From Egerieenecus sp048201975 (lineage in GTDB: Bacteria; Bacillota; Clostridia; Christensenellales; Aristaeellaceae), in assembly GCA_048201975.1 (NCBI GenBank), contig DBFBGQ010000112.1, positions 1 to 15,732 of the forward strand: 15,732 bases of DNA, written 5' to 3'. Of this stretch, positions 8,554-15,732 are shown in pieces. Positions within the stretch are counted from its first letter, which is position 1. Each line of letters starts with the position of its first letter. Under the pieces are notes generated by a model that was not told where the DNA came from, did no database searches, and saw only the letters and a list, made by a program, of their open reading frames with translations. The position numbers were made by a program, and so were the translations under genes.

Positions 8554-9444
8554 TTACTCCTTGACAGATCCAATCATCATGCCTTGAACAAAATACTTCT
8601 GCAAGAAAGGATACACCAGCATAATGGGCAGTACCGTGGCCACCACGGCCGTGGCCTGGGAAGTCAGTGCCGTCAGATTTACCGCCGCGGAGATGTCCTG
8701 CGTCGTCGTCGCCCGGGTGCGGTTAATCATGGAAATCATCCAATATGCCATGGGCCGAAGCTTTTTATCGGACACATAATAAACGCTATCCAGCCAGGAG
8801 TTCCACTGCCCCACCGCCGAAAACAGCGCCAACGTCGCCACATAGGCCGTTGAAAGCGGAAAAACGATCCGAAGAAAGATCTTAATTTCACTGGCCCCAT
8901 CCAGGTAGGCCGATTCAACCAGCGCATCCGGAATGGAGCGAAAAAAATTGATGCCAATCATCACAAAGAACAAATTCAACGACCCTGGCAGGATATAGAC
9001 CCAGAATGTATTGATCAGCCCCACAAAACGCAGCACCAGATAAAAGGGAATCAATCCTCCGCTTACATACATGCAGAATACAAACAGAAAGCGGTAGAAC
9101 TTTCCAAACACCAAATTTCTCCGGCTCAGGGCATAGGAGACCAAGCAAGTGATCAACGTCGTCCAGAGTGTGCCGATCACCGTCCTCAGCACGCTGATCT
9201 GAATTGCATGTATCCAGTCCGCCTGACTGAAAAATGTTGTATAGTTACTAAGGGTAAATGTGCGCGGCCACCAGTACACGCCCCCGGCCATCATATCGTA
9301 TCCATCGTTGAAGGACGCCACAATCACATACCAGAATGGATATAGACATAGAAAGCAGAAGGAAAACAGCAAGATGTGCACAACCGCGCTGATCCATTTT
9401 TCGCCTTTTTCCTGTAGCGCCCGATGCGTATGAAATAACGTCAT
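8554..9444 (-). CDS. Sugar ABC transporter permease (YtcP / MalG-like)
   Basis: A 296-residue inner-membrane permease with about six membrane segments, normal for the COG0395-type carbohydrate permeases. The cytoplasmic EAA loop that contacts the ATPase is present as ESAYLDGA at residues 177-184, followed by F and P-L residues in the expected places. The start at 9444 is chosen because AAGGAGGA lies about 9 bp upstream; the open frame reaches further up into the preceding permease gene without family-like sequence. It follows the first permease by 23 bp and precedes the binding protein by 35 bp, so the three are surely one transcript. No ATPase gene is linked. Family assignment is firm; substrate is inferred only as a sugar or oligosaccharide. 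Confidence 0.95.
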   Translation of the reverse strand: MTLFHTHRALQEKGEKWISAVVHILLFSFCFLCLYPFWYVIVASFNDGYDMMAGGVYWWPRTFTLSNYTTFFSQADWIHAIQISVLRTVIGTLWTTLITCLVSYALSRRNLVFGKFYRFLFVFCMYVSGGLIPFYLVLRFVGLINTFWVYILPGSLNLFFVMIGINFFRSIPDALVESAYLDGASEIKIFLRIVFPLSTAYVATLALFSAVGQWNSWLDSVYYVSDKKLRPMAYWMISMINRTRATTTQDISAAVNLTALTSQATAVVATVLPIMLVYPFLQKYFVQGMMIGSVKE

Positions 9445-9467
9445 TGGGATGTTCCTCCTTCTACCAC

Positions 9468-10433
9468 TTACAGCAGGCCAATGCCGCTGACGCGCTTGGC
9501 GATCCAATTGCTGGAAAGTACCAGACAGATGGAAATGACCGACTGACACAAGTCGACCGCCGTGGCGAACGCAAAACGCCCTTTGCTTAGGCCCATGGTG
9601 AACGAATACGTCTGGATGATATCCGCCGTTGCAGAGTTGCTTGCGTTTCCAAACAAGTAGCTCAATTCAAAGTTGGACCCACCCATGCCGCCGCCAAGCA
9701 ACGATCCAATGTTGATAATCAGCACCGTCACCACCGAGGGCAAAATGCTTGGAAACGTAATGTGCCAAATGCGCCGCAGGCGGTTTGCCCCATCCACTGC
9801 CGCCGCCTCATACAATCCTGGATCAATGCTGGTAATCGCAGCCAGGAACACAATGGCGGACCATCCCGTCGTCTTCCACACGGAAAGGAATACCGCGAAG
9901 CCATAAAAATAGCTTGCATCCGTCATAAAAGGGACGGGCGAATCTGTCAGGTGAAGGTTTTTCAGCACCGCGTTCACCACTCCGGCATTTTCGCTGAACA
10001 TATTGTACGCTATGGTATATACCAGCGCCCATGAAATGAAATGCGGCAAATAGGAGATGGTCTGATAGATCCGCTTCATGTAGCGGTTGCGAGCCTCGCT
10101 GATCAGAACCGCCAGAAGGATCGCACATACGAACGTCGCCGCCAACTTGCTCACGCTTAATATCAGCGTATTGCGAAGCAATTCAGAAAAACGATAATTT
10201 GTAAAGAACTCCCGGAAATGTGCAAAGTAGTTCCACGGGCTTGTGAAAATGCCAGCCGCGCCTTGCCGGATGGAATAATCCTTGAACGCAATGACAATGC
10301 CAAATAGCGGAGCAAAGGAAAACACGCACAAGCACACCAGACCAATGCAGACAAATAGCTGCAATTGCCACTGCCGCCGTAGAAGCCGCCAGGTTTTGTT
10401 GCGCGCTTTATGCGGACTCACCGCCTTTACCAT
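9468..10433 (-). CDS. Sugar ABC transporter permease (LplB-like)
   Basis: A 321-residue permease of the LplB (COG4209) type. A basic N terminus (residues 1-20) leads into about six membrane segments, starting near 24-50. The EAA loop EAAAVDGA is at 209-216, followed by the typical FPSILP segment. The start at 10433 has AGGAGGAG at 10441-10449, whereas the open frame extends to 10505 through the promoter and operator, which rules out the longer form. It is the first gene of the operon and pairs with the YtcP-like permease to form the membrane channel. Transcription comes from TTGACA/TATAAC at 10505-10477, with a LacI-type operator at the start site. Confident in family. Confidence 0.95.
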   Translation of the reverse strand: MVKAVSPHKARNKTWRLLRRQWQLQLFVCIGLVCLCVFSFAPLFGIVIAFKDYSIRQGAAGIFTSPWNYFAHFREFFTNYRFSELLRNTLILSVSKLAATFVCAILLAVLISEARNRYMKRIYQTISYLPHFISWALVYTIAYNMFSENAGVVNAVLKNLHLTDSPVPFMTDASYFYGFAVFLSVWKTTGWSAIVFLAAITSIDPGLYEAAAVDGANRLRRIWHITFPSILPSVVTVLIINIGSLLGGGMGGSNFELSYLFGNASNSATADIIQTYSFTMGLSKGRFAFATAVDLCQSVISICLVLSSNWIAKRVSGIGLL

Positions 10434-10456
10434 ACATCTTCTCCTCCTATGCTGTT

Positions 10457-10476
10457 TTGCTTGAACGTTTGAGCTA
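10457..10476. promoter_or_regulatory. LacI-type operator at the permease operon start
   Basis: TTGCTTGAACGTTTGAGCTA is an imperfect 20-bp inverted repeat centred on CG, directly abutting the -10 box of the operon promoter, so a bound repressor would block transcription. It is identical to the lacI-proximal site 2292-2311 at 15 of 20 positions. Confidence 0.7.
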
Positions 10477-10505
10477 GTTATAGCATAAAAGCTAGAATCT
10501 GTCAA
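10477..10505 (-). promoter_or_regulatory. Promoter of the permease / binding protein / esterase operon
   Basis: On the minus strand, TTGACA (10505-10500), a 17-bp spacer and TATAAC (10482-10477) give a near-consensus sigma-A promoter. The predicted start falls inside the operator at 10457-10476. Confidence 0.85.
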
Positions 10506-10718
10506 TAGCCCTGGAACAAAAAGAAAAAAACCTGTCTATCGTTTGTTTTTCCAGAAAATCACTTATTTTTCTTTTAAATAACTGGCATTTGTTGTCCAAA
10601 ACTTCCATCTTCCATTTCTGTATGGCTCCCTCCGCCTCTAGCTTTACGATCGTCCTCGAACGCAGTTTTGCTTAAATTTAAAGCAAAATTCATAGGCGGA
10701 GCCGACGCTCCCTCCCCC
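10506..10718. other. AT-rich divergent intergenic stretch with inverted repeats
   Basis: This stretch separates the operon promoter from the ABC-F promoter. It is AT-rich compared with the flanking genes. It holds a perfect inverted repeat TTTTGCTT (10666-10673) / AAGCAAAA (10681-10688). An outer, less perfect pair lies near 10625-10638 and 10694-10703 (GGCTCC..CCGCCT with AGGCGGAGCC). The inner arms resemble the lacI operator arms but are spaced 1 bp shorter and are not centred on CG. I see no gene in it. Confidence 0.45.
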
Positions 10719-10746
10719 TTGACAAGCCGTCCAATCTCCGTATAAT
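10719..10746 (+). promoter_or_regulatory. Promoter of the ABC-F gene
   Basis: TTGACA (10719-10724), a 16-bp spacer and TATAAT (10741-10746): both boxes are exact consensus. The start is predicted near 10753, leaving a leader of about 220 nt before the ABC-F start codon. Confidence 0.8.
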
Positions 10747-10752
10747 AAAATG

Positions 10753-10970
10753 CAACGAAGCAAGAAAGGGTAAGGGAACCGAACGCATGCGTAACGAGTA
10801 AGCAAACCGTCCCATGGAAGTGGCAGGATCAGCGGCAAAGCGCCGCGGGTTTTGTCGTGCTTTGAGGCGGAGGGCTTATTGGCGCTTGCGGGGGGACCTT
10901 GCTTTTTTGTATGGAAAAAAGCCGCCCCGGTGGATGCCTGTCAGCCTTCGCGCCCGCGGAGGTGAACAAT
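10753..10970 (+). promoter_or_regulatory. Long structured ABC-F leader with a possible mini-ORF
   Basis: The leader holds a five-codon mini-ORF ATG CGT AAC GAG TAA (10787-10801) preceded by AAGGG. Next comes a GC-rich hairpin, GCGGC (10832-10836) / GCCGC (10842-10846). Last is a perfect 8-bp hairpin, GCTTTTTT (10901-10908) / AAAAAAGC (10915-10922), which can be extended by GGGG/CCCC. CAAAGC (10836-10841) can pair instead with GCTTTG (10859-10864), giving mutually exclusive folds. Antibiotic-responsive attenuation is known for several resistance ABC-F genes; that it operates here is inference. Confidence 0.4.
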
Positions 10971-12602
10971 ATGCAAGAATTGCTCCTGGAAGCAACCCAG
11001 CTCTCCGTCTCCTTCGGGGACAGGACGCTGTTTCGCATTCCCCGCCTGACCGTCTACACCGGGGATCGGGTGGGCATCATCGGACAAAACGGCTGCGGCA
11101 AGTCCACGCTGATGCAGCTGCTGGCGGGCTGCCGTCCGCCGGACGCCGGTCAGGTGCGCCGCGCTTGCGCGCCGGGCTACGCGTCGCAGTTTGGCCTGGG
11201 CGAGGGCGAGCCCACCGGAGAAAGCCTCCGCGCCTTTGGGGCGCGTGGGCTGGAGCAGCGGCCGGCCTGCAGCGGGGGCGAAATCGCCCGCCTGCGCCTG
11301 AGCCGCATCCCCTTCGGGGCGCGGCTGCTGCTGCTGGACGAGCCCACCGCCAACCTGGACCTGGCGGGGCGCCGGCTCTTTGAGGAAAAGCTCCAGGCCC
11401 AGGAATCCTTCCTGCTCATCAGCCATGACCGGGAACTGCTGGACCGGGTGTGCAACCGCATCTGGTACCTTTGCGGCGGGGAACTGCGCTGCTACGAGGG
11501 GAACTACACCGCCTTTGAGCAGGCGCAGGCCCTGGAAAAGCTCACCCAGAGCCGCGCCAGGGAGCAGTACCTGCAGCAGAAGCGCCGCCTGGAGGAGGCT
11601 GTCCAGGACCTGCGCGCCCAGAGCGCCCAGGTGCGCAAGGCGCCCCGGCGCATGGGCAACAGCGAGGCGCGCCTGCACAAAATGGGCGACCAGCGGGGCA
11701 AAAAGGTGCTGGACAAGCGCCGCAAGGCGGTGGAGAGCCGCCTGGAAAAGCTGGAGCGCGTGGAAAAGCCCCGGGAGATCGCCCCCATGCAGCTGGACTT
11801 CTCCCTCACCGATCCCCCCCGAAGCCGCAGCGTGCTCCAGGTCAAGGGGCTGAGCTTCGGCTACCCCGACGCCCCCGGCCTGCTGCAAAACATCTCCTTC
11901 ACCCTGGAAAACGGCGAAAAAACAGCCCTGGTGGGCCGCAACGGCTCGGGCAAAAGCACCCTGCTGCGGCTGATCGCCCAGGGACATCCGGCGGTGCGCG
12001 CCTCCCCCCAGGCGCGGCTGGGCTTTCTCAACCAGGACCTGTCCACCCTGGTCCCGGAGCGCACGGTGCTGGAAAACGCCCGCCTGCGCTGCGTCCAGCG
12101 GGAGGACGTGCTGCGCACGGTGCTCAGCCGCATGCTCCTGCCCAAGGAATCCTGGGAGAAGCGCGCGTGCCTGCTCTCCGGCGGAGAAAAGGTCAAGCTC
12201 TGCCTCTGCCAGCTGATCCTCTCGGACTGCAACGTGCTGGTGCTGGACGAGCCCACCAATTACCTGGATCTGCCTTCCCTCCGCGCTCTGGAAGAGATGC
12301 TGGCCGCCTACCCCGGCACCGTGCTGCTGGTCACCCATGACGAGGCCTTTCTGCGCCGCACCGCCACGCGCCTGCTGTTTTTGCAGGACGGCCGGGCGAC
12401 GCCCTTCGCCGGCTCCCTGGCCGCATGGGAGGCCGCCCAGGCCGCCCCGCCCCAGGAGGAGGACGCCGCCCTGCGCCGAAGCGCCCTGCAAATGCGCATG
12501 TCCGAGCTTATCGGGCGCATCTGCACCGCCCCGCCGGATCAGAAGGCGCGGCTGGAGGCCGAATACGACGCCTGCCTGGCGGAATACCGCGCCCTGGGCT
12601 GA
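10971..12602 (+). CDS. ABC-F protein, probably antibiotic-resistance (ribosomal protection) type
   Basis: A 543-residue soluble protein with two ATPase domains and no membrane segment. These proteins bind the ribosomal E site and, in resistant types, dislodge drugs. Domain 1 has Walker A GQNGCGKS (38-45), signature CSGGE (100-104), Walker B ending LLLLDEPTANLD (119-130) and H152. Domain 2 has GRNGSGKST (322-330), LSGGEK (402-407), VLVLDEPTNYLD (422-433) and H456. A basic helical linker (about 190-285) joins them. Only about 55 residues separate Walker A and signature in domain 1, so the usual arm is missing; this compact form and the total length recall the Vga/Lsa/VmlR/CplR group more than the housekeeping EttA or Uup. 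The start at 10971 follows GGAGGTGA (10958-10965). The gene has its own strong promoter and a long leader, suggesting drug-responsive control. Its stop is 3 bp from the convergent YlmC/YmxH gene. Confidence 0.93.
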   Translation: MQELLLEATQLSVSFGDRTLFRIPRLTVYTGDRVGIIGQNGCGKSTLMQLLAGCRPPDAGQVRRACAPGYASQFGLGEGEPTGESLRAFGARGLEQRPACSGGEIARLRLSRIPFGARLLLLDEPTANLDLAGRRLFEEKLQAQESFLLISHDRELLDRVCNRIWYLCGGELRCYEGNYTAFEQAQALEKLTQSRAREQYLQQKRRLEEAVQDLRAQSAQVRKAPRRMGNSEARLHKMGDQRGKKVLDKRRKAVESRLEKLERVEKPREIAPMQLDFSLTDPPRSRSVLQVKGLSFGYPDAPGLLQNISFTLENGEKTALVGRNGSGKSTLLRLIAQGHPAVRASPQARLGFLNQDLSTLVPERTVLENARLRCVQREDVLRTVLSRMLLPKESWEKRACLLSGGEKVKLCLCQLILSDCNVLVLDEPTNYLDLPSLRALEEMLAAYPGTVLLVTHDEAFLRRTATRLLFLQDGRATPFAGSLAAWEAAQAAPPQEEDAALRRSALQMRMSELIGRICTAPPDQKARLEAEYDACLAEYRALG

Positions 12603-12605
12603 ACC

Positions 12606-12848
12606 CTAAATTAGCCCCGTCATGTCCACCAGGATCACGTCGTCCCCGATTTTGCAAATGTTTCCCCAGGGGATCACGATGCCGCATTTCTCCCCGCGAA
12701 TCAATTGGATCAGACTGAACTCTCCCGGCACCACCAGCGCCGTTACCCGGCCGTCCACGGGGTCAAACTCCAAATCCATGGGTTTGCCGATGCATCGCCC
12801 ATCCACGGTGTTGACCACGTCCTTGGCCTTGAGCTCGCTGAGGGTCAT
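12606..12848 (-). CDS. YlmC/YmxH-family PRC-barrel protein
   Basis: An 80-residue protein consisting of one PRC-barrel-like domain, the size of the YlmC/YmxH family found in spore-forming Firmicutes and often labelled as sporulation-related; its biochemical role is not established. Recognisable family features are TLSELKAKDVVN at the N terminus, DGR(V)TALVVPG in the middle and VIPWGNICKIGDDVILVD near the end. The start at 12848 is preceded by AGGTGGGG. The frame stays open up to 13133, but that extension runs through hairpins and has no family-like sequence, so I exclude it. It is convergent with ABC-F, with only 3 bp between stop codons. It has a 290-bp upstream region with strong hairpins, and a weak TTGCAC/TACTTT promoter is possible near 12950-12980. 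Confidence 0.85.
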   Translation of the reverse strand: MTLSELKAKDVVNTVDGRCIGKPMDLEFDPVDGRVTALVVPGEFSLIQLIRGEKCGIVIPWGNICKIGDDVILVDMTGLI

Positions 12849-12900
12849 GCACCCCACCTGCCTTTGCCCTGTCAGCTTATGCAGCGCGGCGATGAGATAT

Positions 12901-12939
12901 GCCGAGGCGGGGAGCGCTTTGCGCCTCCCCAGCCTCGGC
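12901..12939 (-). other. Very stable hairpin in the YlmC/YmxH leader
   Basis: GCCGAGGC (12901-12908) pairs with GCCTCGGC (12932-12939), then GGGGAG (12909-12914) with CTCCCC (12925-12930) with one unpaired base, then CGC/GCG close the tip around TTT. No T-run follows on either strand, so it is not an ordinary terminator. It ends about 53 bp before the gene start and may shape the leader. Confidence 0.55.
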
Positions 12940-12998
12940 GTGCTGACAAAGTATTTGATTCCGAAATTCGTGCAAGATTTATATTGTATTCCTGCAAG

Positions 12999-13020
12999 CG
13001 CAGAGGATTTCACCTCTGCG
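12999..13020. other. Second hairpin upstream of the YlmC/YmxH gene
   Basis: CGCAGAGG (12999-13006) and CCTCTGCG (13013-13020) form a perfect 8-bp stem with a 6-nt loop. It has no T-run. It could be a protein-binding palindrome or an RNA hairpin. Confidence 0.4.
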
Positions 13021-13140
13021 GAGACGACCAAAGGGCTTTCCGATCGTTCCGCAGCCTGAATCGTCGCGGCGTTCCGTCGCTGGTTTCGGTTGAGAAAGGC
13101 AGGCATCCCTTCGCGGGAAGCGGACCTGTGCACATGAAAA

Positions 13141-13752
13141 TCAGCTTTCCCGGCAAGCTTCCATCTGCGTCAGCTCCGCCAGGCCCTGGGGCGCGAGATA
13201 TGGTTTCAAAATCACCCAATGGGCCCGCAAAAATGCGGTCTTGGCTTTCCGCAGCGCCGCCTGGTCCGGCGCGTGAGCGCGCATCTGCGCCCTTAGCCAG
13301 GTTTGATGGGTCATCAGCAGCATGGAAAGCACCGTCTCCTGCGTCCCAGGGGTAAAATCCGGTCGGAACAGCCCGGCTTGGGTGAGCTGCGCCAGGCTCT
13401 CCAGCAGCTTCGCGCGCAGGTAGCCATGGTGATCCCTGTTGCGCCGGTCTTCGGCGAAGGCCTCGTCCAAAAAGAAAAACGAGTTGCGCAGCAGCGTATC
13501 CAGCATGCGGGAAATCATGTCGTCCAGCTGTTCCAGGGAAGTGGCGGGGGTATCCACCCGGGTAAGGGCGAAGGATTCGTCCATCAGCTCCTCCACAATC
13601 TGCTGCTTCCGTGGAAAATAATAGGTCAGGTTACCCACGGCCATGTGCAATTCCTCCGCCAGCTGGCGCATGGTGACCCGATCATAGCCCTGGGTGTTGA
13701 ACAGATATCGGGCGGTAGCCAGCATCTCCTGCCTGTCGGGCGCCGTGGCCAT
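13141..13752 (-). CDS. TetR/AcrR-family transcriptional regulator
   Basis: A 203-residue repressor-type protein, the usual TetR length. The N-terminal helix-turn-helix is clear: RYLFNTQGYDRVTMRQLAEE (15-34), then a recognition helix region ending NLTYYFPRKQQIVEEL (41-56). The C-terminal all-helical ligand domain is divergent, so the inducer is unknown. The start at 13752 follows AAGGAGGAGAG; the frame extends to 13815 through the operator, which argues against the longer form. A 25-bp palindrome (13776-13800) sits just upstream of the ribosome binding site, consistent with autorepression. No obvious partner gene is adjacent: upstream is tRNA-Leu on the other strand, downstream the YlmC/YmxH gene after 292 bp. 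Its other targets are therefore probably elsewhere, with ABC-F only a weak possibility. Confidence 0.93.
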   Translation of the reverse strand: MATAPDRQEMLATARYLFNTQGYDRVTMRQLAEELHMAVGNLTYYFPRKQQIVEELMDESFALTRVDTPATSLEQLDDMISRMLDTLLRNSFFFLDEAFAEDRRNRDHHGYLRAKLLESLAQLTQAGLFRPDFTPGTQETVLSMLLMTHQTWLRAQMRAHAPDQAALRKAKTAFLRAHWVILKPYLAPQGLAELTQMEACRES

Positions 13753-13775
13753 GACGCTCTCTCCTCCTTGTCTGC

Positions 13776-13800
13776 GCGGCATTTCCCAGGGAAATACCGC
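13776..13800. promoter_or_regulatory. Palindromic operator of the TetR regulator
   Basis: GCGG, C, ATTTCCC, A, GGGAAAT, A, CCGC: the arms match at 11 of 12 positions around a central A. It lies between the tetR ribosome binding site and the divergent tRNA promoter (-35 at 13810), the place expected for TetR autorepression. Confidence 0.65.
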
Positions 13801-13809
13801 AAAATGTGC

Positions 13810-13838
13810 TTGCATCCGGGCAAAGGCTATGGTATAAT
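13810..13838 (+). promoter_or_regulatory. Promoter of tRNA-Leu
   Basis: TTGCAT (13810-13815), a 17-bp spacer and TATAAT (13833-13838). The predicted start is about 35 bp before the tRNA. On the other strand the same place reads TATTAT and could serve as the tetR -10 box, so divergent overlapping promoters are possible. Confidence 0.75.
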
Positions 13839-13879
13839 ATCGCCGTTTGATATAGGCGCTGAATGCCTGCGCTTTCCAT

Positions 13880-13963
13880 GCCGGTGTGTTGGAATTGGCA
13901 GACGAGACGGACTCAAAATCCGTTGTCAGCGATGGCGTGTGGGTTCGAGTCCCACCACCGGCA
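13880..13963 (+). tRNA. tRNA-Leu (anticodon CAA)
   Basis: An 84-nt class II tRNA. The acceptor stem is GCCGGTG (13880-13886) with CACCGGC (13956-13962) and discriminator A73. The anticodon stem is ACGGA/TCCGT around the loop CTCAAAA, giving anticodon CAA, which reads UUG leucine codons. A long variable arm and the T-arm with GGTTCGAGTCC are present. The 3' CCA is not encoded: the bases after A73 are CA. It has its own promoter and terminator. Confidence 0.97.
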
Positions 13964-13967
13964 CATG

Positions 13968-14014
13968 CACTGGGCCTGGACGTCTCTTGGCGGCGGGTCC
14001 AGTGTTTTTGTTTT
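13968..14014 (+). terminator. Terminator of tRNA-Leu
   Basis: CACTGGGCC (13968-13976) pairs with GGTCCAGTG (13996-14004) with one G-T pair, followed by TTTTTGTTTT. It begins 5 bp after the tRNA. Confidence 0.85.
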
Positions 14015-14036
14015 CATGGAGCGGCTTCATTATAAC
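14008..14036 (+). promoter_or_regulatory. Possible promoter of the XRE regulator
   Basis: TTGTTT (14008-14013), a 17-bp spacer and TATAAC (14031-14036); the -35 box is poor and overlaps the tRNA terminator tail. Downstream, before the gene, are two short palindromes, GCAACC/GGTTGC (14104-14118) and GCAATTGC (14134-14141), which could be operator sites. Confidence 0.35.
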
Positions 14037-14205
14037 AGATTCCCGTCCCCGTCGCCAGCCCTTTTCCACGGAGCAAGGCGCCGGATCCTGCTTTCCTGAT
14101 TCCGCAACCGGCGGTTGCCCCCTGTCCGGCAAGCGCAATTGCTGGCGAAGGACATCGAAATCACGTAGAATGGCAGCATCCCACCACGAGAGGAGAGCAT
14201 CGCGC

Positions 14206-14811
14206 ATGACCCTGCAAATCGCCCAGCGGCTGACCCAGCTGCGCAAGGAAAAGGGCCTATCCCAAGAGGAACTTGCCGAGCGCTTGGGACTCAGTCGCCA
14301 AGCCGTATCCAAATGGGAGCGGGGCGAATCCACCCCGGATCTGGACAATCTGATGGCGCTGGCCCAGCTGTACGGTTGCAGCCTGGATCATCTGGTGCAT
14401 CCCGCCCATACGGACTCCCAGGTGGATACGCCTCCGCCGCCGGACGCGGCTGTGCCTCCGCCATCCCACGAGAGTGCCTCCGGCTCGGTCCCCGAGGAGG
14501 ATCCTCTGCCCAACGGCAGCTTTTACCATCGCCCCCGCTTCCGGCAGGACTTCCCTTATCCGCTGCTTGTATCGCTGCTGTATCTGGGGCTGGGATTCTT
14601 TTTCCAGCTGTGGCATCCCGGCTGGATCATTTTTCTCACCATTCCACTATTCTACCTGCCCGACAGCGAGCGGGGCTATTTGCGGCTGCTGTGCAATCCT
14701 GTAATGGTGACCATCATTTATTTGCTGCTAGGGGTCTGCTGCAACCTCTGGCACCCAGGCTGGTTGATTTTCCTGGCCGTGCCAGTTTTGCAGCGTTTTA
14801 TCCGCTCCTGA
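14206..14811 (+). CDS. XRE-family regulator with a two-segment membrane tail
   Basis: A 201-residue protein with an N-terminal XRE helix-turn-helix (about 6-60, with GLSQEELAERLGLSRQAVSK) that should bind DNA. A proline- and acid-rich linker follows (about 70-105), then two hydrophobic segments (about 117-149 and 162-196). The segments are internal repeats: each ends in LWHPGW (135-140 and 181-186) followed by a similar IFL..P stretch. The regulator is thus probably held at the membrane, a layout seen in other Clostridia XRE proteins, but I do not know a function for the tail. The start at 14206 follows AGGAGAG at 14191-14197. It lies downstream of tRNA-Leu with its own likely promoter and shares a bidirectional terminator with the convergent secreted protein. 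Confidence 0.9.
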   Translation: MTLQIAQRLTQLRKEKGLSQEELAERLGLSRQAVSKWERGESTPDLDNLMALAQLYGCSLDHLVHPAHTDSQVDTPPPPDAAVPPPSHESASGSVPEEDPLPNGSFYHRPRFRQDFPYPLLVSLLYLGLGFFFQLWHPGWIIFLTIPLFYLPDSERGYLRLLCNPVMVTIIYLLLGVCCNLWHPGWLIFLAVPVLQRFIRS

Positions 14812-14853
14812 CGCCGCGCCCGACAGAGCGCAAATTCTCCACTTCCAGGCAGC

Positions 14854-14888
14854 AAAAATCCCGCCTTCCTTCGGAAAGCGGGATTTTT
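14854..14888. terminator. Bidirectional terminator between XRE and the secreted protein
   Basis: AAAAATCCCGC (14854-14864) and GCGGGATTTTT (14878-14888) form an 11-bp stem, with TTCC/GGAA at the tip. The T-run after the stem serves the plus strand; the A-run before it serves the minus strand. Confidence 0.88.
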
Positions 14889-14904
14889 TGTTGAAGACAG
14901 CCTT

Positions 14905-15645
14905 TTATTGGGCGTTGGCGTAGGCTTCCTGAGCAATGCGCAGGTAGTTGGGCGTGCCCGCCAGGGTGGCGCCGGTCACCGTGTCCGCCACGGCCCACAC
15001 GCCGTCCTCGCCCTGAGCAACCGCCGCCATGTCATAGTCTACGCCATTGGCCGCCAGATAATCCTCCAGCGCCTGGATATTGCCGGAATACTTCAACTCG
15101 CTGGGCCAGAAATCCTCCCCATGGCCGATACCTTCCTTGGTGTTCACCTCCACGGTGGCAACCTGCTTGCCAGCAGCGTCCAGCAGCGCAGCTTCCGTCT
15201 GATCAAAGTACCAGGCGCCGCCCTCGGGGGTAACGATGTAGTCCATCAGGGACACGGTCTCGCCGTTGACCTCGCCGGTATAGCCCACACCCAGGCTCTC
15301 TTCCGCAGCACCGGTCCAGGTGATCTCACCCAGCACAAACTGCGCGGGATATTGCTTGTCGTTGGCTTCGATCACCGCATCGCCCAGCAGCGCCGCAGTC
15401 TCGTCGGTGAGTTCCGCCCAGCCGGCAGCTCCGCCCATGGCCACGGGAATCAGCTTTTCGTCAATCTCCGCCAAGGTCACCGCGCCGTCCTCCAGGGTCA
15501 GGGTCACGCGGATCAGGCTGTCGGGATGTTCCCCCTCGTTGGCGTACACGCCATAAGCGGAACCGGTGGCCGTCTCCGCCAGCGCCGCGGCGCTCACAAG
15601 CACCAGCCCCAGGGCCAGCAACAATCCAAGCATTTTCTTCAACAT
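14905..15645 (-). CDS. Secreted protein with an FMN-attachment-like C-terminal motif
   Basis: A 246-residue exported protein. The signal peptide is clear (LKK, hydrophobic residues 6-20, ALA with cleavage after A23), with no lipobox cysteine. The mature protein is acidic and extracellular. Near the C terminus DTVTGAT (221-227) followed by a short helix (YLRIAQEAYANA) resembles the end of FMN-binding domains, where the last T of such a motif can be covalently flavinylated by ApbE. The N-terminal strand region (about 30-60) would fit the same fold with a large insertion. The family is therefore suggested, not proven. The start at 15645 follows GAGGAGG (15654-15660); an ATG at 15666 overlaps that site. 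It is transcribed from TTGACA/TATGAT at 15719-15691, with a BlaI/CopY-type operator at the start site, so it is probably repressed until a signal arrives. It is a single gene as far as the window shows. Confidence 0.82.
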   Translation of the reverse strand: MLKKMLGLLLALGLVLVSAAALAETATGSAYGVYANEGEHPDSLIRVTLTLEDGAVTLAEIDEKLIPVAMGGAAGWAELTDETAALLGDAVIEANDKQYPAQFVLGEITWTGAAEESLGVGYTGEVNGETVSLMDYIVTPEGGAWYFDQTEAALLDAAGKQVATVEVNTKEGIGHGEDFWPSELKYSGNIQALEDYLAANGVDYDMAAVAQGEDGVWAVADTVTGATLAGTPNYLRIAQEAYANAQ

Positions 15646-15666
15646 GATGGGTGCCTCCTCACACAA

Positions 15667-15686
15667 TTTAGTACATTTGTACTAAA
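15667..15686. promoter_or_regulatory. Perfect BlaI/CopY-type operator
   Basis: TTTAGTACATTTGTACTAAA is a perfect 20-bp inverted repeat around TT, containing TACATTTGTA, an exact match to the TACAnnTGTA core bound by BlaI, MecI and CopY repressors. It lies directly downstream of the -10 box. No such repressor gene is in the window. Confidence 0.7.
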
Positions 15687-15690
15687 CGGA

Positions 15691-15719
15691 ATCATAGCAC
15701 GTCTCTCTGCATTTGTCAA
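15691..15719 (-). promoter_or_regulatory. Promoter of the secreted FMN-like protein gene
   Basis: On the minus strand TTGACA (15719-15714), a 17-bp spacer and TATGAT (15696-15691) give a near-consensus sigma-A promoter whose start falls inside the palindrome at 15667-15686. Confidence 0.85.
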
Positions 15720-15732
15720 GAAAAAAACAAAA

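Overview
The window looks like a chromosomal segment from a GC-rich Clostridia-type Firmicute. The evidence is Gram-positive style ribosome binding sites (AGGAGG variants) before nearly every gene, RNase Y, a YlmC/YmxH-type PRC-barrel protein, an LplB/YtcP-type sugar ABC transporter and a class II tRNA-Leu without an encoded CCA. Secreted proteins carry plain signal peptides with no lipobox, even the transporter's solute-binding protein. From memory this recalls Christensenellales-like lineages, but that placement is an inference.

Layout. 1-643: gene-free, with a hairpin-forming palindrome, a strong promoter and a roughly 440-nt structured leader leading into rny (644-2185, RNase Y). 2475-3503: a LacI-family regulator with its own promoter and a distal 20-bp operator. 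10433 down to 5001 (minus strand): an operon of two sugar-type ABC permeases, a solute-binding protein and a cytoplasmic esterase made of two fused, apparently complete alpha/beta-hydrolase domains. A MATE exporter (4912-3527) follows on the same strand and ends convergently against lacI. 10971-12602 (plus): a compact ABC-F protein of the antibiotic-resistance type behind a roughly 220-nt leader. 12848-12606 (minus): a YlmC/YmxH-family protein. 13752-13141 (minus): a TetR regulator with a palindromic operator. 13880-13963: tRNA-Leu(CAA) with promoter and terminator. 14206-14811 (plus): an XRE regulator with a membrane tail. 15645-14905 (minus): a secreted protein with an FMN-attachment-like motif behind a promoter with a perfect BlaI/CopY-type box.

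How the genes work together. The best-supported system is a LacI-controlled module for taking up and de-esterifying an acylated oligosaccharide. A 20-bp palindrome centred on CG lies directly downstream of the -10 of the permease operon (10457-10476). It matches, at 15 of 20 positions, a palindrome upstream of lacI (2292-2311). This ties the regulator at one end of the locus to the operon whose promoter is 8 kb away. No ATPase is encoded, so the transporter probably borrows a shared MsmX/UgpC-type ATPase. The substrate cannot be read from the sequence.

The right part of the window is a set of small independent units (ABC-F, TetR, XRE, secreted FMN-like protein), each with recognisable regulatory DNA. 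No CRISPR array, insertion sequence, phage gene or recombinase was seen.
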